Assembly: GCA_026874595.1 (NCBI GenBank)
Contig: CM049320.1
Location: 3,847,464-3,911,463 of the forward strand
Direction: 5' to 3'
DNA length: 64,000 nt
DNA from: Sipunculus nudus
Taxonomy: Eukaryota > Annelida > Sipuncula > Golfingiida > Sipunculidae
Part shown: positions 35,160 through 45,325 of the stretch, in pieces
How the letters are laid out: every line of letters begins with the position of its first letter
How positions within the stretch are numbered: the stretch's first letter is position 1
The notes under the pieces: model-generated
Seen by the model: the letters and a program-made list of their open reading frames with translations, nothing else
Databases searched by the model: none
Told to the model about the DNA's origin: nothing
Position numbers and translations under genes: made by a program

Positions 35160-35286
35160 GAAGGCAAGAACCTGCTGAAGGGAGAGAAGCTGGCAGACAC
35201 GAGGCAGGAAACCAAAGCACGATCAAGCCCCAAGGCAACGGGCGGGATGAAGAGAACGTCCACCATCGCCAAGACCATGGCAGAAG
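35160..35286 (+). CDS. Modular TAK-motif protein, exon 4 (diverged module)
   Basis: The exon holds 42 full codons (residues 126-167) plus one base, from the acceptor GATTAG to the donor GTGAGC. It starts EGKNLLKGEKLADTR and ends in MKRTSTIAKTMAE. The end aligns with the others only if TSTIAKTMA stands for x-GTM-x-x-TAK, so that the Glu opening the second half-motif is kept in this exon and the intron lies 4 bases further right, in phase 1 instead of 0. The linker is basic (TKARSSPKATGG). The next exon joins to restore Ala (G|CT), keeping the frame. Confidence 0.78.
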
Positions 35287-35770
35287 GTGAGCTTTAATCT
35301 GTCATAACCTGACCCTGCTTTTGTCTAACATTGCAGATAATGGTTAAAGTTGGAGAGCTACATCATATTCAGCTTAGTCGACTGGAAGTCACCTGAGCAG
35401 TTGGGATCTAACCCTTTGCCTGTTGTCTGTTTGTCCATTTGTCATGCTCTTAATAGGGCTGCAATACTATACATTACCCTGGTCATATTGGTAAGAAAAT
35501 TATGTGCCCTGTGCCAGTACCCTGGCATCCAAAAGCAGCAAATGTGACCTATTCAAGCATATTGATAAGTGAAATGAGGTGTAACATGACCCCTCCATAG
35601 TAAATACAAAATAGTGCAGGATATATTTGTAAGATTTCAAGATAAGATCAAAATTTAAGTCTTACATTCCTACATATTCAGCATTATTTTAACAGAATGT
35701 CCTCGCTGTTATAGAATATGAAATTTAATGCATTTTCAGCGTTCAAATGAACCGGGTTTTCATTTTTCAG
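35287..35770 (+). other. Intron 4 of the modular gene
   Basis: A short intron of 484 bases without recognised repeats. Confidence 0.7.
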
Positions 35771-35880
35771 CTCAAGCAGTGTATGGAGACCTTGGAAACA
35801 TTGAAGGTCGTCGTACAAGGTCAGCTGGAAAACCAAAACCAGCCATGAAGAAGGAAGGAACCATGCAGGCAACAGCCAAG
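35771..35880 (+). CDS. Modular TAK-motif protein, exon 5
   Basis: The exon runs from the acceptor TTTTTCAG to the donor GTGTGT. It starts in the middle of the Ala codon left by exon 4 and adds 36 residues (169-204). It reads QAVYGDLGNIEGRRTRSAGK and then PKPAMKKEGTMQATAK. The beginning corresponds to the second half-motif (E-A-x-x-VY) and the end is again KEGTMQATAK at a codon boundary. It is the shortest and most basic of the middle modules. The intron to exon 4 is only 484 bases, much shorter than its neighbours. Confidence 0.8.
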
Positions 35881-36650
35881 GTGTGTACTTGTGTCATAAT
35901 TTGCATAGTTGGATACCTCTATAGTTAGTAAAGTGTTTTGAGCCATCCTGGAAAACTGAGTAAACCTAGAAAATGACTTTCCTTTTTCCAGGCAGTAGAA
36001 TGTCAGGGGATTTGAGAAAAGAATCATAAGTCAGGGAATTTAATTTACCATTTGAATAAATATTGGTCAGTCGATTAAAGTTTATCCCATGTCCAAATAG
36101 CATATACACTGGATTGTTGGTCTGTGAACACTTTTCATGTGGAATTTGATGGAAAAATTATCTTTGAATTATGAAAATTCAAAGGGTAAAAATGAGGGAA
36201 TTTTTTATCATTAAACACTGGGAAGCCTTGATTCAAAGGCAATGTGTTATGGGTGTTGGTTTTTCTCTACTTTTTGTACCTATTACATTTATTGAAGTTT
36301 TAAACTTGTTTGCATGTTTTGCTTGTGGTATGTTTTGCTCCTCTATTTCTGGCACAGCTGACTCTCAGTCACTATAGTGATGGACCTTTATCTGTCTTCT
36401 TCCATCTCATCAATCCTTGTTATTTCAGTACAAATAATATCTATGTTTGATCTTGAAGAGTGTGTAATACTGTTGAAAAAAATATTGAATAAAAAATTAA
36501 GTAAATGTAATTACCTCGTGTACACATATTTTTCTGCTATGCAAATTTTAATCAAACTGGCCCTGTTGAATTTATTAAAGTGTCACTTAATCAGATTGGA
36601 CAGTTTGATCAGTTGTATGTCATAATGTGACTAGTTGCACCATTTATAGC

Positions 36651-37013
36651 TTTTAGCTCAGCTGACTGAGAGTCAACTGAGTATAGGAATGCCATCCCTG
36701 TCATTTGTCTAGCTGCTTAGGCATCCTTAGCAAGGCACAAATCATGACCGCTGACCCTAGAAGCTTCTAAGTGAACATCCATGGAGGTCGATAAAAAATC
36801 TGCTTGGAATTAGGTCACTGCGCCCTTATCCTCTGAGCTATGGGGCTTGTAAGTACCCCTCCAAATAATTAAAAATTTGATACAAAACCTCCAATATCTT
36901 GATAATTATTGCATTGATTGTCAAAAATCTTGGTTTTTATATTGACCATGAATAGTTTTGTCAGTTCGAAGAAAACTGGTGGCACCAACTGAATTTTTTT
37001 CTGATTTCTCCAA
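36651..37013 (+). mobile_element. Family D element, copy D2
   Basis: It starts TTTTAGCTCAGCTGACTGAGAGTC and carries GGCACAAATCATGACC and CTAGAAGCTTCTAAG. It is followed directly by D3, whose head repeats at 37014. Confidence 0.6.
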
Positions 37014-38388
37014 TTTTTTTAGTTCAGCTGACTGAAAGTCATCTGAGCTTTAGGGATCACTCTTTGTCCACTGTCCGTCTGTCTGTCCGGCTGTCTGTTA
37101 ACAGGGCACAAATCATAACTTCTTACTGAACATCCATGGAGGTTCATAAAAAATCTCCTTTCAAAACGTGAAATTAGGTCACTATGACCTATATCCTTCA
37201 AGCTATGCGGCTCTTAAGTAACCCCCCCACCCCCAAGAAAAATTTAAAAGCTCCAATATCTGTATAACTAGTGCATTGATTGCCATGATTCTTTTCATAT
37301 GTATTGATCACGGAGTGTTTCATCAGTTCCTGAAGACAGGTGAAGCCATCTGTACTTTTTCTAATTTTTGCACATTTTTTCTCTATTTGGAACCTTCAAA
37401 TGATGCAATCAAGCTGTTAAGGGGCCTCAAATCGTGACTGTTAGACCTAGAAACTTTTAACTGTTTCTTCAGGCCAAAAAGATGATTTTAATGACCCAGT
37501 GAGTCAGGCAGGTCTCAAATTGTAATTGCTGGACCTAGGAGCTTCTATCTGAATACCCTTAGAAGACCATAAAAATCTTCCTTTGAAGAATGAAATAAAG
37601 GTCACTGCGACCTATAACTTCCAAACTCTTGGGCTCAAAATACCCCCCAGAATTATTATACATTTAATATGAAAGCTTGGTATCGTGAATATCTAATGCA
37701 TTGATGGCCATGATTATTGCCATACATATTAATCTTGGAGTGTTTCATTATTTCCTGAAGATGGGTGGTGCCATCTGCACTTTCTAATTTTTGTGCATTT
37801 ATTCTCTATTTTTGAGACCTTCAAAAGATGCAGTCTGCCTGTTAAGGCGGCACAAACAATAACTGTTAAACCTAGAAACTTTTAACTGTACATCCAGGGA
37901 GGTTCAGAGGCAAATCTCCTCTGAAACATGGAATTGGGTGACATTGAGATGTATTCTACCAGCCTCTGACAGAAAACATGATTTTGAGCACCCATAGAGT
38001 CAGACAGGGCACAAATGTTATCTATTTGGCTAAGAATCTTTAGACTCAATATCCAAGGAAGTCTTGGGCAAGTTCCTTTTGATTCCTGAAATAAGGTCAC
38101 TGTGACCTATATTCTGTGAGCTATGAGCACCCAAAAAATCACACAGGGTACTAATCTTAAATGTCTTTCTTGATGTAAACCTAGGTCATTTTTATGTCTC
38201 CTTGATCATCCAGAATAAGGTCACTGTGACCTGTATTCTGTTAGTTTTGTGAAAGAACATAATTTTAGTACCCTCTAAGTCAGATGGACACAAGTCGTAG
38301 CAGATTAACATAGAAACCTTAACTTAGCATTTTTGGATGTCCTAATAAAATCTTCTTGGAAACATCAAATAAGGTTACAGGTCATGAG
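37014..38388 (+). mobile_element. Family D element, copy D3 (expanded)
   Basis: A second head, TTTTTTTAGTTCAGCTGACTGAAAGTC, is followed by at least four tandem versions of the GGCACAAATC...AGAAACTTTTAA...AAATAAGGTCACTGTGACCTAT module, so it is longer than other D copies. It ends where the F element starts. Confidence 0.55.
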
Positions 38389-39489
38389 TTTTGCGGATAC
38401 TATGTTTTCAGCCCACCGCCGCCGCCGGGATTATGTTCGGGTCACATGTGAACTGCTGCGCCCCAATTTGTTTTGACCTCTGACCTTTCCTCTGCGCTCT
38501 GCGTTCGTTTGTGCGTCTGTTTCCACAAATAAACCCACTCATCTCGGAAACCGTTTGACCGATCAGGAAAATTTTTTGGCACAAATGTAGCCCTTGGAGA
38601 GCTTTGTAACAAACACAAAAAATGGTGGCGTCACCTGTAACCATGTTTGCACAGTGTCCATCTGTTCGTCTGCCTTGGGTTAAAATCACTCATATTTCTG
38701 CAGTGGTTTGACTAATTCACCTGAAATTCGGTATGCGTAAACATCCTGGATAGCTTTTCTGATTTTATGACAGGTGGCGCCACCTACATTCACTTTTACG
38801 CTGCAGACATCCAAGCTCATATCTCGGGAACCGTTTGACCGATTGGGCCAAAATTTTGCATGTGTATAGATCTCACATAGCTCTTTATCATATGCAAAAC
38901 TGGTGGCGCCACCTGCAGCCATTTTTGCACAGCTCCCATCTATTTGTCTGCCATGGGAAAAAATCACTCATATCTCGGCAGTGGTTTGACATATCTGCCT
39001 AAAATTTTGCAGGTTCATACATCCCCGACAGCTCTCTTGATTTTATGACAGGTGGCGCCACCTACATTCTAGTTTATGCAGCAGATATCCAAGCTCATAT
39101 CTTGGGAACCGTTTGACCGATTGGGCCAAAGTTTTGCATGTGTATAGTTCTCACATAGCTCATTTATCATACGCAAAACTAGTGGCGCCACCTGCAACCA
39201 TTTTTGCACAGCGTCCATCTGTTTGTCTGCCAAGGGCAAAAATCACTCATATACATGTAGTGGTTTGACTTATCTGCCTTAAATTTTGCATATGTATACG
39301 ACTTGGATGGCTTTCTGGATTGTGTGGTAGGTGGCGCAACCTACATACACAATTTGGCTGCAGACATCCATGCTTATATGCAACACCTCACTCTATTTCC
39401 CCTTGCCACTCAATCCATGCCTCACTTCACCCATTCCACTCTGATTTAGGCGGATACACGTAGTCGCTTGTCGACTACCCGTATTCTAG
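38389..39489 (+). mobile_element. Family F Helitron-like element, copy F2
   Basis: It starts near GAGTTTTGCGGATACTATG, the same head as at about 53962, and holds 270-280-bp modules with GGTGGCGCCACC boxes at about 38773, 38903, 39052 and 39182. The 3' end has a perfect 7-bp stem, GTAGTCG (39460-39466) with CGACTAC (39472-39478), then 7 nt, then CTAG at 39486-39489 followed by T. This fits canonical Helitron ends. It has no replicase frame. The exact 5' base is not certain. Confidence 0.65.
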
Positions 39490-39663
39490 TTGTAACCTAT
39501 TTTCAAAGGATTGTGGGCAAACAAAAATGATTTGTAGCATTCTGGAAGTCTACTCATTGTTCAATGTTCCTTAACAAATATTTTTCACCAGATCATAACT
39601 TCAATCATGCATCACATGTTTTTCAAGTTCAGCTCTAGTAATGGCCCACGGACCACTAGTTAC

Positions 39664-40993
39664 ATTTTTTAGACCATAAAATGACAACAATCATGACATA
39701 TTCTCAACTTTGGTTTTTGTCTTCTGTCCCAAAAGCTTGTGTGTTTATTGGTCATAAGCAGTGGCCTGTAGAAATCATCCTGTCTGTCTGTCTGCCTGTC
39801 CATCCACAAATTGTTTCCAGATGATATTAACATATGTGGATTTCTTTCTTACTTATGGCCCACTAATAAAATGTATGTATGACCCATCAATAAGGAAAGA
39901 ACCCTTTCAATTTTGGGGTCATGAGGTCAAAGTTGAAGGTCACAGGTACCATTCCTTTAAAAAGATTGCGTATGCATTTTTAGCCATACTTTTCATCACA
40001 AACCTCCATCTTCCAGATATTGCTCACCTGTCAAATTCTTTTCAATTTTTGGGTTAGAGGGTCAAAGGTCTAGGTGAAAAGGCACTTCCATTCACAAATT
40101 AACTTTTTGACGATTTCCCTTGATTTGTCCCCCACTGACAGCCCCTTGTTCAGCCCTATCAGCAGGAGACATAGAAATGGTGAGCATCCGTCCATCTGCC
40201 TGTGTGTCACAGATAAGTTAATGAAAAGAATTTGAGCCTTGGTCACCAAACTTTCAGCTTCGATGCATCTCACTAAGGGCTAGGTCAAGTTAGAATATGG
40301 GTATCCTTGACACATTTCTCAAGGTCACATAGGCAATAATGCAGAAATGAAATTATCATAATAACTCAAAAAGAATTTGAGGCACAGTCACCAAACTTGC
40401 AGCCTTCAAGTACCTTATGAAGGACAAGGTCAAGTTGGAATATGGATGACATTGATGCAGTTTTTAAGGGCACAAAGGTAATCCTGGTGGGTGACAGTGA
40501 CCCATCTCAGTTCCATACAGGTTTTCACAACTTGTCCACGACAGGTGAGGGGGGGGGGGGGGGACATACCAGATATGTTCCACAGATCAACTTTTCCCTT
40601 GTTTTGACAGACAGGTTGGCTTCAGCCTTGATTTATTAATGACCAAGCACTATGATAAGAATCATTTTGATTTCAGGTTTCCAAGGTCAAAGGTGAAGGT
40701 CACAGGACCCACATGCATTGATTGTGAATGCATTGTAAATAAAACTTTTCATCCTAAACCTTCCTTCTTTCATATGGCTTACCTGCTCAGGGAACAAGGG
40801 CACTGGACCCACTTTCTTTAAAAGGTTGTAATGAAAATCAAATTGGTGTAAGTTAAAGGAAAGTAAGTGTTCACATTGTTTTATCATAAATTTAAGAGTA
40901 ACGGTCACAATACCCGGTTTTTTAAAAAAAACTCATAAAATATCCTTATAGTCAAACTCAGCTGAGTTTCATTACCAGTGGGTCCCGAGTTAA
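39664..40993 (+). mobile_element. Family C element, copy C2, interrupted by family E
   Basis: The start TTTTTTAGACCATAAAATGACAAC matches C1. The end ACTCAGCTGAG...GTGGGTCCCGAGTT matches the family end. The AGGTCA repeats are fewer and more worn than in C1. The copy is split by E2 at 40157-40604. Confidence 0.65.
40157..40604 (+). mobile_element. Family E element, copy E2, nested in C2
   Basis: It runs from the AGCAGGAGACATAGAAATGG head to ATCAACTTTTCCCTTGTT and matches E1 (18731-19196). C2 sequence resumes at GACAGACAGGTTGGCTTCA. It includes a G run at about 40549-40563. Confidence 0.65.
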
Positions 40994-41257
40994 TCATTGT
41001 AAAACATTTTAAAAAGTTTTACTTTGATAAGAAAATTTATACAAATTGTAAGTATAATTTACTTTGTATAACTAAATTTCTACAGATTAGTCTGTTACAC
41101 ATATTTCCTTGGAACAAAATCCATTGAACCTGTTCTTTAATTTCTCAATCATTTTGCATGGATTTTTGCTTTACTTTTAAAGCTAGATATCTTTCTGTGA
41201 TATGCATAGTATATAGTAGATGTCTCCATCCATTGAAATATACCAGATGTGCATCAA

Positions 41258-43972
41258 TTTTTAGCTCAGCTGACTATAAGTCATCTGAGCTATAGTCGTG
41301 GTCCATTGTCCGTCGTCCGTCCATCCGTCCGTCCGTAGATGTGGCACGTTTTGAAACCGTAAGACCTAGGAATCCAAAATTTGGCATAATGTTAGATGTC
41401 CCCAAGATCTCCTACCAAGCCGAAAACTGGGTCTTTGCAACTTTGTTCCTTTGAGAAATTAAGGAAAAACCTCAATTTTTTATTAAAAACCTATTTTCAC
41501 ACTTCAGGACTGCCTAATATCAAAACCACTCATCTGTTTTTCCTCATATTTACCATAAACATTCCTCTATATAATTCCTATGAACATGCCAGAAATTATG
41601 TCTGTATTATATAATTTAAAAAAGTTATGGGCCCAAACATAATGCATTTTGTAAAAAATCAGGAAAGATATTTGATCACTTAACACAAAACATGTTAAAG
41701 CTATGGACTTTTTTCCAGTAATATAACTTTAATTAATCAAAATTAAATTGTATACCCAAAATTAGATCAAAATCTTTTAAATTTTTAAAAATATTAACAA
41801 AAATAAAAAATTGGTACCTTAAATTTTGCCAAACTTTGACCATGGCACGTTTTTTTCCTGTAAGTACTGTGGATTTAATTTTCACAGCATGTTTTTGTTA
41901 GCATTTTGCCTGTTAACACCAAAAATTTGAAACCAGTTGATTAAAAACTGTAGATTTTATTTAAGTTTTTCAAGCACCATGTAACATATTGTTTACATCA
42001 AGCTAGTGTTATGCAGTTTACAAGAGCTCAGCTCCCCAGCTTCAGCTCTCAGTTCCTAAAATTTGGCATACAAATAGATGTCTCAAAAATCCCCTACCAT
42101 GCTAAGAATTTGGTCACTTGGACTTAATACCTTCGAGATATTAATGAAAAACTTCATTTTTCCATTAAAAACCCATTGTTACACTTCAAGACTGCCTAAT
42201 ATCAAAACCACTGATCTGACTTTAATCATATATAATATACATATTTTTCTATACATTCTCTATGCAAATGCCAGAAATGATGTCAGTATTGCCTAATTGT
42301 TTTAAGTTATTGGCCAAAACATAATGCACTTTGTAAAAAATCAAGAAATACATTTACTCCCTTAACAAGAGGATTGATGAAGCTAGAGATTTTTTGTCAG
42401 GGATGTAACATTATTTAATCAAGATTCAATTGAATACCCAAAATTAGTTCTGTATTTTTCAAATTTTATAAGTTATTAGTATAAATATAAAATTAGTAAC
42501 TTAAATTTTGCCCAACTTTGACCATGGCACGTTTGTTTCCTGTGAGCACTGTTGATATAATTAAACACATAAGGATTTCAGCTTTTTAGTTTAGAAAGCT
42601 GAAAGAAATTGGCAAAAAATTATAGTTTTTATTAATGTTTTTATGAGACCATGTCAGACCTTGGCTCTCTCTAGCCCCTCTTGAGTCACCTGTATGTTGA
42701 CCTTGTTGAACTTTCAGCAAATTATGCATGCTTGAGGCGAGGCATAAACTAGGGCAGCCAGGCAGCTTATGGCCAGCCACAGTTGATCCAGGTGTCCAGC
42801 CCAACTCATCTAGTAGTTTTTACCAACAACTAAACAATAAATTAATAAATTTTTATTGATTTTTAATAACAAATTAAAGAAAAATAGAAAAGGAATTTGT
42901 TAGTTGATAATAACAGGAAATTAACTTGAGTTACTGATGATATAAGAATCTTGTATCAAATTAATAAATTTTTATTGATTTTTAATAACAAATTAAAGAA
43001 AAATAGAAAAGGAATTTGTTAGTTGATAATAACAGGAAAGAGAGTTACTGATGATATAAGAATCTTGTATCGATGGATAGAATGTCACATATTCCAAATA
43101 ACACCATGCAGTCACCCATGGCAATTCTCAGTTCAATTTTAATGATAAAAAAGTAAATCATATTATTCATTACTAATCATTAGGGATCATATGAAAAAAA
43201 TTAATGATAGACAAAGATGCAGTTGATAATATTAATCTAGATTCCTACTGTTTCTAGTGTGTAGATTGATGTGAAAGTAGTCCAAAGTGAATATATTACA
43301 TTTATTTTTTAATATAAATAAAAGCCATAAAACCAGGTACTTATGATCATTATTTAAATGTGTGAATTTTGTAAATTCTGGATTCTCAACATCATTGTTT
43401 GGTGAAAACTGAATAAATACCAGACATGGTGCAATACTTTGCAACTGTATTTAAATACAAATATGAATATGTACTCCATGATAAAATTTCTTTCATAAGA
43501 ATGGGAATTCAGGTAAAAATGAAAGTATATGAATATCAGTGCAAATACTTACAAAATGTATTCATGAATGCATTCATGAATATATTCTTTAATATTATTT
43601 TAATAATCACTTCAGTTATATTTTATTTTAAAAAATCATACGATTCTCTTATTATTTTTAATAAAAATTATATTTGGGACAATATTTGTATTATTTTAAT
43701 AAATAGTTAAACTCTTATATTATATGTTCTGCTTATAAGTTATATGGCTAAGTCAAAATCTGTGTGACAATAGCACTCCATTTGTTAATAAAATAAATGA
43801 AATCAATCCTCTTCCCTGTCTCCAAAGGTACTATCTAAATCATACATAAGCTAAACAACTCATAATACAGCTTATTTTTTTACCACATAAAACCAGCATC
43901 TGCCTCATTTCTAAATCATATTTTTTAATCATATATAACAGCTGAGTGCCGTGACCCATAGGTCCCTTGTTT
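41258..43972 (+). mobile_element. Family B element, copy B2 (full length, with internal duplication)
   Basis: It has the same ends as B1: TTTTTAGCTCAGCTGACTAT, then CAGCTGAG and GACCCATAGGTCCCTTGTT (the palindrome has one change). It is about 100 bases longer than B1 because a 119-base segment (from about 42841 and again from about 42960) is duplicated in tandem. The 24-bp palindrome is kept at 43559-43582. Confidence 0.8.
42841..43078 (+). repeat. 119-bp tandem duplication in B2
   Basis: ATTAATAAATTTTTATTGAT starts at 42841 and again at 42960, and the two units run to CTTGTATC with few differences. B1 and B3 have a single copy. Confidence 0.85.
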
Positions 43973-44335
43973 TTTTTAATTTTGGCAAGTTTCATGGTTA
44001 TTTGAGACTGACAATGATCAGTCCTGTTTGGGTCAGCTACCTGTAAGCTGAGCCTCATGACCCAAGGGTCCCTTGTTTAAGGTTTAACCAAAACCAATTA
44101 ACTGAAATACTTGTAGTCAAAAATCTATCATACTGATATATGAAAACCTGATGAGCAAAACATTATTTTGACTTTAAATAAAAGTATGATTATGTCAGAG
44201 TGATCAGTTGTAAATGACAGCTGGTGAGCTTCTCAGAGCTTACTGATTTTCTACACAAGAATTGTAAAGAATTGTATAAATTTGTAAATCATATCATCCA
44301 AGATTTTATCATTGTAACTTTACTTTGTTTGACAG

Positions 44336-44431
44336 GAGGGAAAGGCATATCTGAAGAGAGGCAGAAAGCCAGCGAAGAAGGCCGAGCCCGAACCGGTGGA
44401 GGAGGATGAAGAGGAAAACGAAGAGTCCTAA
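44336..44431 (+). CDS. Modular TAK-motif protein, last exon: AT-hook-like core and acidic tail
   Basis: The exon follows an acceptor TTTGACAG after an 8.5-kb intron and starts in phase 0 with EGKAYLKRGRKPAKK, then AEPEPVEEDEEENEES and TAA at 44429-44431. EG-x-x-YL completes the fifth motif. KRGRKPAKK resembles an AT-hook or other minor-groove/linker-DNA-type basic patch. The strongly acidic C-terminus recalls small chromatin proteins of the HMGA/HMGN kind. That likeness is compositional, not evidence of descent. The codon choice is GC-rich compared with the surrounding AT-rich DNA, as expected of a real exon. Confidence 0.82.
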   Translation, partial: EGKAYLKRGRKPAKKAEPEPVEEDEEENEES

Positions 44432-44444
44432 ACTCAGTGATTTT

Positions 44445-44461
44445 AGTGCCACCTAGTGGCC
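44445..44461 (-). promoter_or_regulatory. CTCF-like motif in the modular gene's 3' UTR
   Basis: On the opposite strand it reads GGCCACTAGGTGGCACT, close to the conserved animal CTCF core CCAC-[TC]AG-[AG]-[GT]-GGC-[AG]-C. It lies 14 bases after the stop codon. Assignment is by motif only. Confidence 0.35.
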
Positions 44462-44563
44462 AAGATCTAAGATACACAGTATCACTGGCAGTAATGTATA
44501 GGTACCAGGAACATGTATACTGTGAGACCAACCTTATTTAAGTCTGTGTAAGTTATGAACAAT

Positions 44564-44569
44564 AATAAA
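44564..44569 (+). terminator. AATAAA polyadenylation signal of the modular gene
   Basis: A canonical AATAAA lies 133 bases after the TAA. A second AATAAA follows at about 44599. The position suits a short 3' UTR. Confidence 0.65.
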
Positions 44570-45280
44570 CATTGTTATAAAAAATCCTGGGATGTCAATA
44601 AATATAGGTGTAGTCTAAAATATGAAGATTCTGCCAGTGTTTGTTGACATGGTGGCACGTAATTGGTAGGCTTTATCAGGAATGCTTATTTCATGCCACT
44701 GATGTCACGATTGAAAGGGGAACAAAGGGCTTTAAGAGACACAGTTTTCGATTTTGCATATGTACTGGAGACCTGAATTACAATTAGAAAACAGCGGTCA
44801 TTTTAATTACATATATTGGATACATATAGTTAATTGGAAATTTAGTCATCACAGTATGCATATTTTAAACCTGTACATAGGTGCCAGTGGTGAACACCCC
44901 TTCTCTGCCATCTCATTACATTAGTGTATCATTCATTCACTAGAGGTCACTCTTAGGCAGTTTTATGTGTTCAAACAAAGGTTAAAGATAGCAGGCCACT
45001 TTTAAGATACTTCTCCTGTTTTTTTGCACCCTGAGTCTAAAATGTAAGAATAAACTTCACAAGATTCACTATAATCAGTAAACAGTGATGACATATTTAA
45101 AGATGGATGTAGGACATATAAGTAAGCCCTTAATAACAAGAATTTTACAAATTGTTTCTTTAAAGAGATATAGTGACTGTATTTTGACACTTCATATACA
45201 GTAGATTAATATTTTTATATATCTTTAAACATGACATGCTCTAAGGTGTTTCATTATTCTGTAAGAGTGCTCTTTAGAAA

Positions 45281-45285
<5 letters not shown>

Positions 45286-45323
<38 letters not shown>
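45286..45323. repeat. (TA)n microsatellite
   Basis: A pure TA dinucleotide run of about 37 bases. Confidence 0.95.

Positions 45324-45325
<2 letters not shown>

Larger units (their letters stand above)
35881..44335 (+). other. Intron 5 of the modular gene
   Basis: An 8.45-kb intron. About 770 unique bases are followed by D2 and D3 (36651-38388), F2 (38389-39489), a short spacer, C2 with nested E2 (39664-40993), a spacer, B2 (41258-43972), and about 360 unique bases before the last exon. All listed elements point in the direction of the gene. Confidence 0.65.
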
